Part shown: in pieces, positions 23,818 to 33,905 of the stretch
Position numbering within the stretch: the stretch's first letter is position 1
Layout of the letters: every line of letters begins with the position of its first letter
Assembly (NCBI RefSeq): GCF_019799945.1
Contig: NZ_JABGCH010000001.1
Location: 124,001 to 188,000 of the forward strand
DNA: 64,000 nucleotides
Origin: Modestobacter marinus
GTDB taxonomy: Bacteria > Actinomycetota > Actinomycetes > Mycobacteriales > Geodermatophilaceae
Direction: 5' to 3'
Translations under genes and position numbers: made by a program
The notes under the pieces: generated by a model
Told to the model about the DNA's origin: nothing
Database searches by the model: none
What the model saw: the letters and a program-made list of their open reading frames with translations, nothing else

Positions 23818-26697
23818 GTGACCGCACTGCTGCTCCTCCACCTGATCGCCGCCCTCGGGGCGCCGCTGCTCGTCCGGTGGTGGGGTCGCGCTGCGTTCCT
23901 CGTGCTCGCCCTGGTGCCCGCCGCAGCGCTGACCTGGGTCCTCGCCCAGCTGTCGGTCGTGCTGGCCGGGGGAGTGGTCGAGGAGACGACGTCGTGGATC
24001 CCCGCGCTGGACCTGGCGGTGACCCTGCGGCTGGACGCCCTCTCCCTCACCATCGCGGCCCTGGTCACCGGCGTGGGTGCCCTGGTCCTCCTCTACTGCG
24101 CGCGCTACGTCGGGCCCGGCGAGGCGGGCACCGGCCGGTTCGCCGGCTGCCTGACCGGTTTCGCCGGGGCCATGCTCGGCCTGGTCCTGGCCGACGACCT
24201 GCTGCTGCTCTACGTCTTCTGGGAGCTCACCACGGTGCTGAGCTTCCTGCTCATCGGCGGGGACGGCGCCCGCCTGGCCGGGCGGCGCGCCGCCAGCCAG
24301 GCCCTGGTGCTGACCACCGCCGGCGGGCTGGCGATGCTGGTCGGGCTGCTGCTGCTCGGCAACGCCAGCGGCTCCTGGCTGCTGTCGGAGGTGGTCGCCG
24401 ACCCGGGCACCGGAGCCGCGGTGACCACCGGCACGCTGCTCGTGCTCGCCGGCGCCGTCACGAAGTCCGCCCTGGTGCCGTTCCACTTCTGGCTGCCCGC
24501 CGCGATGGAGGCCCCCACCCCGGTGAGCGCCTACCTGCACGCCGCCGCGATGGTGAAGGCCGGCATCTACCTGGTGGCCCGGCTGGCCCCCGGGCTGGCC
24601 GAGGTCCCCGGGTGGCGGCTGGTGCTGATCGGCCTCGGGCTGGCCACGATGCTCGTCGGCGGCTGGCGGGCGCTGCGCCAGCACGACCTCAAACTGCTGC
24701 TCGCCTTCGGCACCGTCAGCCAGCTGGGCTTCCTGATGGTGCTGCTGGGCGGGGGCAGCCGGGAGCTCGCCGCCGCCGGGCTGGTGATGACCTGCGCCCA
24801 CGCGCTGTTCAAGTCCACGCTGTTCCTGACCGTCGGCGTCGTCGACCACGCCACGGGGACCCGCGACCTGCGGCGCCTGTCCGGCCTGGGGCGGCAGCTG
24901 CCCGTGGTGGCCGTGATCGCCACGGTGGCCGCGGCCTCGATGGCCGGGCTGCCCCCGCTGCTGGGCTTCGTCGGGAAGGAGGCCGCCTTCGCCGCGCTCT
25001 GGGACGGCGGACTCCCCGACCGCACCGCGGCCGCGCTCGTGCTGGCCGGGCTGGTCCTCGGGTCGGTGTTCACCGTCGCCTACAGCGCCCGGTTCCTCTG
25101 GGGCGCCTTCGCGGGCAAGCCCGGGACCCCGCCGGCCGAGGTGCTGCACCCGCCCGGACCGCTGTTCCTGGCCGCCCCGGCCGTCCTCGCGCTGGCCGGG
25201 CTCGTCGCCGGCCCGGCCAGCCCGGCGCTCGAGCCGCTGGCCGCCCGCTACGCCGACACGCTGCCGCTGGTCGCCCCCGAGCCCGAGCACCTGGGGTTGT
25301 GGCACGGCTGGCAGCCCGCGCTGGCGCTCTCGGCGGTCACCCTGCTGGGCGGGCTCGCGCTCTTCGCCGTCCGCGGCCGGGTGCACCGGATGCAGGAGCG
25401 GCTGGCCGTGGGCGCCTCCGCCGACGAGGGCTACTGGAACGTGCTGCAGGGCCTGGACCGGCTCGCCGTCCTGGTCACCGGCACCACCCAGCGCGGCTCG
25501 CTGCCGGCGTACCTGGGCACGATCCTCGTCGTCCTGCTCGCGCTGCCCGGCACGCTGCTGGTGACCCGGGCGCCCTGGCCGGACGAGTGGCGGGCGTGGG
25601 ACACCCCCGTGCAGGCGCTCGTGGGCGCCGTCGTCCTGGTCGCCGCGGTCCTGGCGCTGCGCATCCGGCAGCGGCTCTCCGCCGTCCTCGTCGTCGGGAT
25701 CACCGGCTACGGCCTCGCGGTGCTGTTCGCGCTGCAGGGCGCGCCGGACCTGGCGCTCACCCAGTTCCTGGTCGAGACGCTGACCCTGGTCACCTTCGTG
25801 CTGGTGCTGCGCAAGCTGCCCAAGGACATCGCCGAGCGGCACCGGGGCCGGGAGCGGGCGGCGCGCGGCACGATCGCGGTGGCGGTCGGCCTGCTGATGG
25901 GCGCGGTCGGGGCGGTCGCGCTCGGCGCGCGGACGGCGACGCCCGTCTCGGTCGACTTCCCGGAGCAGGCCTACGACTTCGGCGGCGGGCAGAACGTCGT
26001 CAACGTGACGCTGGTCGACATCCGCGCCTGGGACACCCTCGGGGAGATCTCGCTGCTGGTCGTCGCCGCGACCGGGGTGGCCAGCCTGGTGTTCCTGCGC
26101 CACCGCACCGGCGGCGTCGACCGGGCGGAACACGTCGCACTGCGGGGGGACGGCGGCTCCCGCGCCCGCCGGGCCCCGCGACGGCGCTGGCTGGCCGCGA
26201 GCGCCACGCTCGACCCGCAGCGCCGGTCGGTGGTGCTCGAGGTGATGACCCGGCTGCTGTTCCACCCGATCATGGTCTTCTCCGTGTACCTGCTGTTCAG
26301 CGGGCACAACGAGCCCGGTGGTGGGTTCGCCGGCGGCCTCGTGGCCGGGTTGGCCCTGGTGCTGCGCTACCTGGCCGGCGGGCGGTACGAGCTCGGGGAG
26401 GCGGCCCGGGTCGACCCGGGCCTGCTGCTCGGCACGGGCCTGCTGGTCGCCGGTGGCAGCGGCGTCGCCGGGCTGCTGGCCGGCGCCGACGTCCTCCAGT
26501 CGGCGATCTGGCAGGCGACGGTGCCGGTGCTCGGCGACGTGAAGCTGGTGACCTCGCTGTTCTTCGACATGGGCGTCTACCTCGTCGTGGTCGGGCTGGT
26601 CCTCGACGTGCTGCGCAGCCTGGGCGCGGAGCTGGACCGTCAGGACGACGAGGACGACCCGATCGGGCTCCGGCCCGGAGAGGTGGTCGTGCGATGA
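23818..26697 (+). CDS. mrpA: Na+/H+ antiporter subunit A with fused MrpB-like domain
   Basis: A 959-residue polytopic membrane protein, the largest Mrp subunit. Residues about 60-400 form the proton-conducting complex I ND5-like core, with KSALVPFHFWLPAAMEAPTPVS and the following HAAAMVKAGIYL as hallmarks. DUF4040/MrpA C-terminal segments follow, and the last 150 residues (MTRLLFHPIMVFSVYLLFSGHNEPGGGFAGG onward) are the MnhB/MrpB domain, so subunit B is fused here. The Mrp complex exchanges cytoplasmic Na+ for external H+ and supports pH and salt tolerance. The GTG at 23818 is 36 bases after a likely -10 TAGGGT. mrpC overlaps its stop. Confidence 0.93.
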   Translation: MTALLLLHLIAALGAPLLVRWWGRAAFLVLALVPAAALTWVLAQLSVVLAGGVVEETTSWIPALDLAVTLRLDALSLTIAALVTGVGALVLLYCARYVGPGEAGTGRFAGCLTGFAGAMLGLVLADDLLLLYVFWELTTVLSFLLIGGDGARLAGRRAASQALVLTTAGGLAMLVGLLLLGNASGSWLLSEVVADPGTGAAVTTGTLLVLAGAVTKSALVPFHFWLPAAMEAPTPVSAYLHAAAMVKAGIYLVARLAPGLAEVPGWRLVLIGLGLATMLVGGWRALRQHDLKLLLAFGTVSQLGFLMVLLGGGSRELAAAGLVMTCAHALFKSTLFLTVGVVDHATGTRDLRRLSGLGRQLPVVAVIATVAAASMAGLPPLLGFVGKEAAFAALWDGGLPDRTAAALVLAGLVLGSVFTVAYSARFLWGAFAGKPGTPPAEVLHPPGPLFLAAPAVLALAGLVAGPASPALEPLAARYADTLPLVAPEPEHLGLWHGWQPALALSAVTLLGGLALFAVRGRVHRMQERLAVGASADEGYWNVLQGLDRLAVLVTGTTQRGSLPAYLGTILVVLLALPGTLLVTRAPWPDEWRAWDTPVQALVGAVVLVAAVLALRIRQRLSAVLVVGITGYGLAVLFALQGAPDLALTQFLVETLTLVTFVLVLRKLPKDIAERHRGRERAARGTIAVAVGLLMGAVGAVALGARTATPVSVDFPEQAYDFGGGQNVVNVTLVDIRAWDTLGEISLLVVAATGVASLVFLRHRTGGVDRAEHVALRGDGGSRARRAPRRRWLAASATLDPQRRSVVLEVMTRLLFHPIMVFSVYLLFSGHNEPGGGFAGGLVAGLALVLRYLAGGRYELGEAARVDPGLLLGTGLLVAGGSGVAGLLAGADVLQSAIWQATVPVLGDVKLVTSLFFDMGVYLVVVGLVLDVLRSLGAELDRQDDEDDPIGLRPGEVVVR

Positions 26698-27194
26698 CCC
26701 CCACGATCGTGCTGCCGGTGCTCATCGGCGGGCTCTACGCGGCGGGGGTGTACCTGCTGCTGGACCGCAGCCTGACCCGCGTGCTGCTCGGGTTCCTGCT
26801 GCTGGGCAACGCGACCAACCTGCTGCTGCTGTCCACCGGCGGGCCGCGCGGGCTCGCGCCGATCCTCGGCTACGCGGAGCCGGAGGAGATGAGCGACCCG
26901 CTGCCGCAGGCGCTCATCCTCACCGCCATCGTGATCACGTTCGGCATCTCGGCGTTCCTGCTCGCGATGATCCACCGGTCCTGGCGGCTGGTGCACGAGG
27001 AGAACGTGGGCACCGACGAGGAGGACCGGCGGGTCGCTGCGCGCTCGGGGCTGGACGCCGACGAGCTCGACCCCGACGACCTGGCCCCGGAGGACCGGCC
27101 CGCGGGCCACGCCGACAGCCTGCGCCCCCGCGGCGGCCCGGGCACCGGCGTCCCGTCCGACGACGTCGACCTGCCCGCGGCGAGCGCCCGGTGA
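26694..27194 (+). CDS. mrpC: Na+/H+ antiporter subunit C
   Basis: A 166-residue NuoK-like subunit with three membrane segments in the first 105 residues (LPVLIGGLYAAGVYLLLDRSL, LLGFLLLGNATNLLLLS, ALILTAIVITFGISAFLLAMI). A hydrophilic Asp/Glu-rich cytoplasmic tail of about 55 residues makes it longer than the usual 110-120. The ATG at 26694 overlaps the mrpA stop (ATGA). It assembles with the other Mrp proteins into one complex. Confidence 0.93.
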   Translation: MTPTIVLPVLIGGLYAAGVYLLLDRSLTRVLLGFLLLGNATNLLLLSTGGPRGLAPILGYAEPEEMSDPLPQALILTAIVITFGISAFLLAMIHRSWRLVHEENVGTDEEDRRVAARSGLDADELDPDDLAPEDRPAGHADSLRPRGGPGTGVPSDDVDLPAASAR

Positions 27195-28903
27195 CCGGCG
27201 TCCTCGCCCCGCTGCCGGTGCTGCTGCCGCTGCTCGGCGCGGCCGGCACGCTGCTGGTCGGCCGGCACCCGGCGGTCCAGCGCGCGCTCAGCGTGCTGGT
27301 CCTGGTCGCGGTGCTCGCGGTCTCCGTCGTCCTGCTGCTGCGGGCCGACGCGATCGGCGCCACCGCGGTGTCGGTCGGTGGGTGGCCGGTGCCGCTGGGC
27401 ATCGTGCTGGTCGTCGACCGGCTGTCCGCGCTGATGCTGGTGGTCGCCTCGGCCGTCGCGCTGGGGGTGCTGGTGTTCGCCGTCGGCCAGGGCTCGGCCG
27501 ACGGGTCGGAGCAGACCCCGCTGTCGGTGTTCCACCCGACGTTCCTGGTGCTGGTCGCCGGGGTGAGCAACGCGTTCCTCGCCGGGGACCTGTTCAACCT
27601 CTACGTCGGCTTCGAGATCCTGCTGATGGCCAGCTACGTGCTGCTGACCCTGGGCGGGACGGCGTCCCGGATCCGCGGCGGCATCACCTACGTGGTCGTG
27701 AGCCTGACCAGCTCCCTGGTGTTCCTGGCCGCGATCGGCCTGGTCTACGCCGCGACCGGGACGGTGAACCTCGCCCAGCTCGCGGTCCGGCTCGGTGAGC
27801 TGCCCGCGGGCACGCAGGTGCTGCTGCAGTCGATGCTGCTGGTGGCCTTCTGCATCAAAGCGGCCGTGTTCCCCCTGTCGGCCTGGCTGCCCGACAGCTA
27901 CCCGACCGCCCCGGCGCCGGTCACGGCGGTCTTCGCCGGGCTGCTCACCAAGGTGGGTGTGTACGCGATCATCCGCACCCAGACGCTGCTGTTCCCCGAC
28001 GGCGCGCTGGACACGGTGCTCATGGGAGCCGCCCTGGCGACGATGCTGATCGGCATCCTCGGTGCGGTCGCACAGACCGACATCCGGCGGATCCTGTCCT
28101 TCACCCTGGTCAGCCACATCGGCTACATGGTGTTCGGCATCGGCCTGGGGACGACGGCCGGACTGACCGGTGCGGTCTTCTACGTGGCCCACCACATCGC
28201 CATCCAGACCGCGCTGTTCCTGGTCGCCGGGCTCGTCGAGCGGCAGGGCGGGTCGACGGCGGTGGACCGGCTCGGGGGGCTCGCCAAGGCCTCCCCGCTG
28301 CTCGCGGTGCTGTTCTTCGTGCCGGCCATGAACCTCGCCGGGATCCCGCCGTTCTCCGGGTTCATCGGCAAGCTGGGACTGCTGCGCGCCGGCGTCGCCG
28401 AGGGGAGCCCGCTCGCGTTCGTCCTGGTCGCCGGCGGGGTGGTCACCAGCCTGCTCACGCTGGTCGCCGTCGCCCGCGTGTGGACCCGGGCGTTCTGGCG
28501 ACCGCGCACCCAGGAGCCGGGTCGGGACACCGCCCGGGCCGCGGCGGTGGACGCCGGACCGGACACCGTCGACGGCGGGTCGTCCGGGCCGGACGACGCG
28601 GATCCGTTGGAGGCGCTGCCCAGCCGGGTGGACGACCGGCGGTCGGCGCGGCAGGCCGCGTGGGCCCGGCACACACAGGTGGCGACGGCCGCGGAACCCG
28701 ACGACGGGGAGGGCCTGTCGGACGACGACATCCACCCCCTGCCCGCGGTCATGCTCGCCACGACCAGCGTCCTGGTCGGCCTCACCGTGGGGCTGACCGT
28801 CATCGCCGGGCCGCTGTACGGCCTGGCCTCCCGCGCCGCCGAGGACCTGGGGGACCGCACGTCCTACCTGACGGCCGTGGCGGACGCGACGGTGCTGCGG
28901 TGA
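27191..28903 (+). CDS. mrpD: Na+/H+ antiporter subunit D
   Basis: A 570-residue ND2/ND4-like proton-channel subunit with about 14 membrane segments. The characteristic AVFPLSAWLPDSYPTAPAPVTAVFAGLLTKVGVY lies near residues 224-258. A hydrophilic Asp-rich insertion (about 440-515) sits before the last membrane helix, which is longer than in most MrpD proteins and has no recognisable domain. The GTG at 27191 overlaps the mrpC stop. Conserved Glu and Lys residues within the helices form the proton path. Confidence 0.93.
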   Translation: MTGVLAPLPVLLPLLGAAGTLLVGRHPAVQRALSVLVLVAVLAVSVVLLLRADAIGATAVSVGGWPVPLGIVLVVDRLSALMLVVASAVALGVLVFAVGQGSADGSEQTPLSVFHPTFLVLVAGVSNAFLAGDLFNLYVGFEILLMASYVLLTLGGTASRIRGGITYVVVSLTSSLVFLAAIGLVYAATGTVNLAQLAVRLGELPAGTQVLLQSMLLVAFCIKAAVFPLSAWLPDSYPTAPAPVTAVFAGLLTKVGVYAIIRTQTLLFPDGALDTVLMGAALATMLIGILGAVAQTDIRRILSFTLVSHIGYMVFGIGLGTTAGLTGAVFYVAHHIAIQTALFLVAGLVERQGGSTAVDRLGGLAKASPLLAVLFFVPAMNLAGIPPFSGFIGKLGLLRAGVAEGSPLAFVLVAGGVVTSLLTLVAVARVWTRAFWRPRTQEPGRDTARAAAVDAGPDTVDGGSSGPDDADPLEALPSRVDDRRSARQAAWARHTQVATAAEPDDGEGLSDDDIHPLPAVMLATTSVLVGLTVGLTVIAGPLYGLASRAAEDLGDRTSYLTAVADATVLR

Positions 28904-29451
28904 GCCCGGTCCGGCGGATGCGGGCCCACCTGCCCCTGCTCGCCTGGCTGGTGCTGGTGTGGATGCTGCTGTGGGGCACCCGGTCGTGGGCGAACCTGCT
29001 CTCCGGCCTGCTGGTCGCCACCCTGCTGATGACCGTGCTGCCGCTGCCGCCGGTGGAGGGCGGGAACCGGTTGCGGCCGATCGCGCTCCTGGGCTTCCTC
29101 GGGCGCTTCGCCCTGGACCTGGTGACCTCGGCCGGGCAGGTGGCCTGGCAGGCGCTGCGCCCCGGACCGCCCCGGTGCGGCGCGATCGTCCGGGTGCCGC
29201 TGCGCACCGATTCCGAGCTGCTGCTGACGATGGTCGCCGAGGCGGTGTCGCTGGTGCCGGGGTCGCTGGTCGTCGACCTGGACCGCGAGCAGTCGGTGCT
29301 GTCGGTTCACCTGCTGTACGTCCGCGACCTGGACGACGTGGCCCAGCAGAAGGCGCACGTCCTGGACGTGGAGGAGCGGCTGGCGCGGGCCTTCGGATCT
29401 GCGGCCGACCTGGCCGCCCTCGACCGCGACGCCGAGAGGAGCCGCCCGTGA
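28900..29451 (+). CDS. mrpE: Na+/H+ antiporter subunit E
   Basis: A 183-residue membrane protein with two or three N-terminal helices (LPLLAWLVLVWMLLW; SGLLVATLLMTVLPLPP) followed by the conserved cytoplasmic MnhE domain: DSELLLTMVAEAVSLVPGSLVVDLDRE and LYVRDLDD. The GTG at 28900 overlaps the mrpD stop. Its length is normal, and it is needed for complex stability in studied Mrp systems. Confidence 0.92.
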   Translation: MSPVRRMRAHLPLLAWLVLVWMLLWGTRSWANLLSGLLVATLLMTVLPLPPVEGGNRLRPIALLGFLGRFALDLVTSAGQVAWQALRPGPPRCGAIVRVPLRTDSELLLTMVAEAVSLVPGSLVVDLDREQSVLSVHLLYVRDLDDVAQQKAHVLDVEERLARAFGSAADLAALDRDAERSRP

Positions 29452-29768
29452 CTGTCGTCGGCGTGATCGCCTACGTCCTGCTCGGCAGCGGGGCGCTGCT
29501 CGCCCTGACCCGCCTCGCGCTCGGGCCGTCGTTGCTGGACCGGGTGGTGGCCACGGACACCCTGCTGGTCATCATCGCGGCCGGCCTGGCCGTGCACGCG
29601 GCCCTGCAGCGGGACCCGACCGTGGTCCCGGTACTCGTGGTGGTCTCCCTGCTGGCGTTCGTCGGGTCGGTGTCGGTCGCCCGCTACGTCGGCGGGATGC
29701 CCCTGCAGTCCCGGCAGGGGGAGCCCGGCCAGCCGACGGGGGCCGCAGATCGGCAGGTGGACCGGTGA
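29448..29768 (+). CDS. mrpF: Na+/H+ antiporter subunit F
   Basis: A 106-residue protein with three membrane helices. The signature RLALGPSLLDRVVATDTL is the MrpF/MnhF motif, and LLAFVGSVSVARYVGG ends the core. The GTG at 29448 overlaps the mrpE stop by four bases, as throughout this operon. Confidence 0.92.
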   Translation: MTVVGVIAYVLLGSGALLALTRLALGPSLLDRVVATDTLLVIIAAGLAVHAALQRDPTVVPVLVVVSLLAFVGSVSVARYVGGMPLQSRQGEPGQPTGAADRQVDR

Positions 29769-30136
29769 GCGCCGTGGCCGACGTCGTCGCCGGTGCCTGC
29801 CTGCTGGCCGGCGCGTTCCTCTGCCTGACGGCCGGGCTGGGGCTGCTGCGCTTCCCCGACGTGCTCTCCCGGATGCACGCCGGGACCAAGCCGCAGGTGC
29901 TCGGCGTCCTGCTGGTCATGGTCGGCGGCGGGATCCGGCTGCAGGGCTGGTCGGCGACCTCGATGCTGCTGCTGGTGGCGCTGTTCCAGCTGCTCACCGC
30001 GCCGGTCTCCGCGCACATGATCAGCCGGGTGGCGCACCGGCGCCGGCACGTGCGGCGCGACCTGCTCCTGATCGACGAGCTGGGTGCCGACGCCGCGCCC
30101 CGTGGTCCCGCGGGTGACGGTCCCGCGGACGCCTGA
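29765..30136 (+). CDS. mrpG: Na+/H+ antiporter subunit G
   Basis: A 123-residue protein with three membrane helices. LGLLRFPDVLSRMHAGTKPQVLGVLLVM is the MrpG/PhaG signature, and SAHMISRVAHRR follows. The GTG at 29765 overlaps mrpF. It closes the six-gene operon A(B)-C-D-E-F-G, so the complete antiporter is encoded here in one transcription unit. Confidence 0.93.
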   Translation: MSAVADVVAGACLLAGAFLCLTAGLGLLRFPDVLSRMHAGTKPQVLGVLLVMVGGGIRLQGWSATSMLLLVALFQLLTAPVSAHMISRVAHRRRHVRRDLLLIDELGADAAPRGPAGDGPADA

Positions 30137-30151
30137 TCCCCCATCGGGGGA
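30137..30151 (+). terminator. Short hairpin after mrpG
   Basis: TCCCCC and GGGGGA pair around ATC immediately after the mrpG stop codon. The stem is short (6 bp), so as a terminator it is only a possibility. Confidence 0.35.
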
Positions 30152-30195
30152 GCGATCCCCTGGTAGCTGACGGCCCGATCGCGGACGATCGGGTC

Positions 30196-31164
30196 ATGGC
30201 CCCGCCCGCCTCCGGGATCCGCCACGGCGCCCACCGCGCCCCGCGGCGCTCGACCGTGCCCCGGTCGGCCCGCGGGCGGCTGGCCTGCCTGGCGGTCGCG
30301 AGCGCCGTGTTCAGCGGCCTGCTGGTGCGGCCGGTGCTGCGCTGGGCCGACGAGCCGGCAGAACCGGTCACCGTCGCGGCGTCCGAGCAGGCGGTGATCG
30401 TGCGCCCGGTGCCGCGGGCCCTCCGCGAGGGCGGGGAACCGCCGCGGCCGCGCGCCGTGGACGTCGGGGGGGTGCTGGCCCAGCTGGACGGCGCGGCGGC
30501 GCAGTCCCGCAGCTGGGTGGGCACCGTGGTGGTGGACGAGTGGGGCCGGACGCTGCTCGTGAACGGAGACGCCGAGCGGACGGTGGCCACGGCCTCGCTG
30601 GTGAAGCTGCTGGTGGTGCAGCAACTGCTCGCGCGGTCGGCGGACGGGACAGTGGTCCTCGACGAGCGCGCGCGGCGGCTGATGGAGCGCGCCGTGACCG
30701 TCTCCGGCGACGAGGCGATGAGCGCGCTCTGGAGCCGGTACGACGGCGAGGCGCTGCTGCGCGACGCCGTCGCGGCGTTCGGCCTGACCGCTACCGCGCC
30801 GCCGGAGCGGCCCGGTCAGTGGGGGGAGGCGACGACGACCGCCACGGACCTCGCGCGGTTCCTGTCCCGCATGGACACGACGCCGGGCGCGGAGACCCTG
30901 CTGGGCTGGATGCGCTCGGTCGCGCCGACCGCGGCGGACGGCTTCGACCAGCGGTTCGGTCTGGTGGCGGTGGCGCCCGGAGCGGCGGTCAAGCAGGGCT
31001 GGATGTGCTGCATCGGCGGACGGCGCCAGCTGCACTCGGTGGGCGTGCTGGCCGACGGCCGGGTGGTCGTGGTGCTCGGCGACGCGCCGTCCTCGACGGG
31101 CTGGTCGGCGTTGCGGCGGACGCTGGACGGCGCGGCCGCAGCACTGGTGGCCGGCACGGCCTGA
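30196..31164 (+). CDS. Class A beta-lactamase-fold serine hydrolase, membrane anchored
   Basis: A 322-residue protein with a basic N-terminus and one membrane/signal segment (about 29-47), then a penicillin-recognising fold. The active-site S-x-x-K is S134-L-V-K137, a second motif SGD replaces SDN (about 173), and KQG (about 265) replaces KTG. The deacylation Glu loop of true class A beta-lactamases is not evident, so a peptidoglycan or ester hydrolase is more likely than antibiotic resistance. GACGAT (30184-30189) ends 6 bases before ATG 30196, suggesting a leaderless transcript. It stands alone between mrpG and convergent leuA. Confidence 0.8.
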   Translation: MAPPASGIRHGAHRAPRRSTVPRSARGRLACLAVASAVFSGLLVRPVLRWADEPAEPVTVAASEQAVIVRPVPRALREGGEPPRPRAVDVGGVLAQLDGAAAQSRSWVGTVVVDEWGRTLLVNGDAERTVATASLVKLLVVQQLLARSADGTVVLDERARRLMERAVTVSGDEAMSALWSRYDGEALLRDAVAAFGLTATAPPERPGQWGEATTTATDLARFLSRMDTTPGAETLLGWMRSVAPTAADGFDQRFGLVAVAPGAAVKQGWMCCIGGRRQLHSVGVLADGRVVVVLGDAPSSTGWSALRRTLDGAAAALVAGTA

Positions 31165-31182
31165 GGCCGTGCCGGCCGTGCG

Positions 31183-33018
<1,836 letters not shown>

Positions 33019-33040
<22 letters not shown>

Positions 33041-33066
33041 CCGGTAAGCAGGAGGCTGCCGCGCAC
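33019..33066 (-). CDS. leuA leader peptide
   Basis: A 15-codon frame, MRGSLLLTGRGEALS, with codons CTC CTG CTT in a row and a fourth Leu near the end. GTG 33066 lies 7 bases after TACCGT (33079-33074, minus strand), a likely -10, so the transcript is leaderless and the leader is its first frame. The TAG stop is 102 bases upstream of leuA. Leader peptides with runs of Leu codons ahead of leuA are established in actinobacteria; this one is inferred from sequence alone. Confidence 0.7.
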
Positions 33067-33087
33067 GACACCAACGGTAGCAAGGGA

Positions 33088-33717
33088 TCAGTCGACGTCG
33101 CACTCACAGGGGCACTCGGAGATGTGGGCCGGCAGCTCACCGGCGTCCTGCTCGGCGCACTCCGGCGGGCAGGCGCAGTCCCACTCCGGGCATTCGCGCA
33201 GCTCGCCGGCCTCCTGCCGCCGCCGGACCTCCTCGTGCCACCGCCGCTGCGCGTCTGCCTGCCGTCGGGCGCGCCGCGCAGCGGGGGAGTCCCCTGGGCG
33301 GGGCACCTGGTGGTCGTCCGGGCTGCCGAGCCGTCGGCGCCGTGCATCCCGCCTGTCGCGGCACCGGTCGAACGTGTACGTGGGCTGCGCCCTGCTGTAC
33401 CGCTCAGGGCCGTGCCACCAGCAGTCGTCGCCGTACCGGGTGTCCAGGTGCGCAGGGAACCGCCGCCCCGCGTCGTCGCGTACCGCGTCCCCGTCCATGG
33501 GCCCCACCTCGGTGCCCGTCTCGTCCAGCAGCGCCAGCCGGAGCCCGGCCAGCACGGCCGCACGCGACAGGAACTCGACCGTTCCCCCGCGGCGCCCGGC
33601 CTCGGCGTGCGACACCACGGCCAACGCGACGGTGCAGGCTCGCGCGAGCTCACGCTGGGAGAGGTCGGCACGACGTCGGATGCGGCGCAGCGTGCCGGGG
33701 AGGTCGAAGTCGCCCAT
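33088..33717 (-). CDS. XRE-family HTH regulator with Cys-rich tail
   Basis: A 209-residue protein. The N-terminal HTH (about 5-60; LRRIRRRADLSQRELARACTVALAVVSHAEAG) is Cro/C1 type. A middle region resembles a short conserved DUF (RFPAHLDTRYGDD, YTFDRCRDRRDARR), and the end is unusual: CPEWDCACPPECAEQD then SECPCECDVD, nine Cys in about 35 residues, suggesting a zinc or iron-sulphur site. ATG 33717 is chosen because GACGAT lies 7 bases upstream; in-frame ATGs at 33732 and 33744 are alternatives. It is upstream of the leuA leader on the same strand but probably a separate transcript. Confidence 0.75.
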   Translation of the reverse strand: MGDFDLPGTLRRIRRRADLSQRELARACTVALAVVSHAEAGRRGGTVEFLSRAAVLAGLRLALLDETGTEVGPMDGDAVRDDAGRRFPAHLDTRYGDDCWWHGPERYSRAQPTYTFDRCRDRRDARRRRLGSPDDHQVPRPGDSPAARRARRQADAQRRWHEEVRRRQEAGELRECPEWDCACPPECAEQDAGELPAHISECPCECDVD

Positions 33718-33812
33718 GGCGGCGATCGTCATGCCGCGGACCATGGGGAGGAGCCGTGGCCCCGACGGCTGTGGACAGCCGTCCTCGGAGTGGACCCCTC
33801 AGACCCCTTCCG

Positions 33813-33861
33813 CGCATTCCTGTGCTCTGCATGCCCGGCGCATGCAGAGCACAGGAATGCG
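33813..33861. repeat. Family 1 inverted repeat, copy 3
   Basis: Perfect 22-bp arms (33813-33834, 33840-33861) with the loop CCGGC. The core is TGTGCTCTGCATGC; copy 1 at 194-246 shares CCTGTGCTCTGC. It lies 44 bases beyond the stop of the phospholipase D-like gene (minus strand). Confidence 0.8.
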
Positions 33862-33905
33862 GGAGAACACCTCCGAGCCCCGGCGGGGACCACAGATCGC
33901 CGGCG

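Noticed and set aside
30196..31164. Antibiotic-resistance beta-lactamase
   Set aside because: The SDN and KTG motifs are changed and the deacylation Glu loop is not visible, so a resistance role is not supported.
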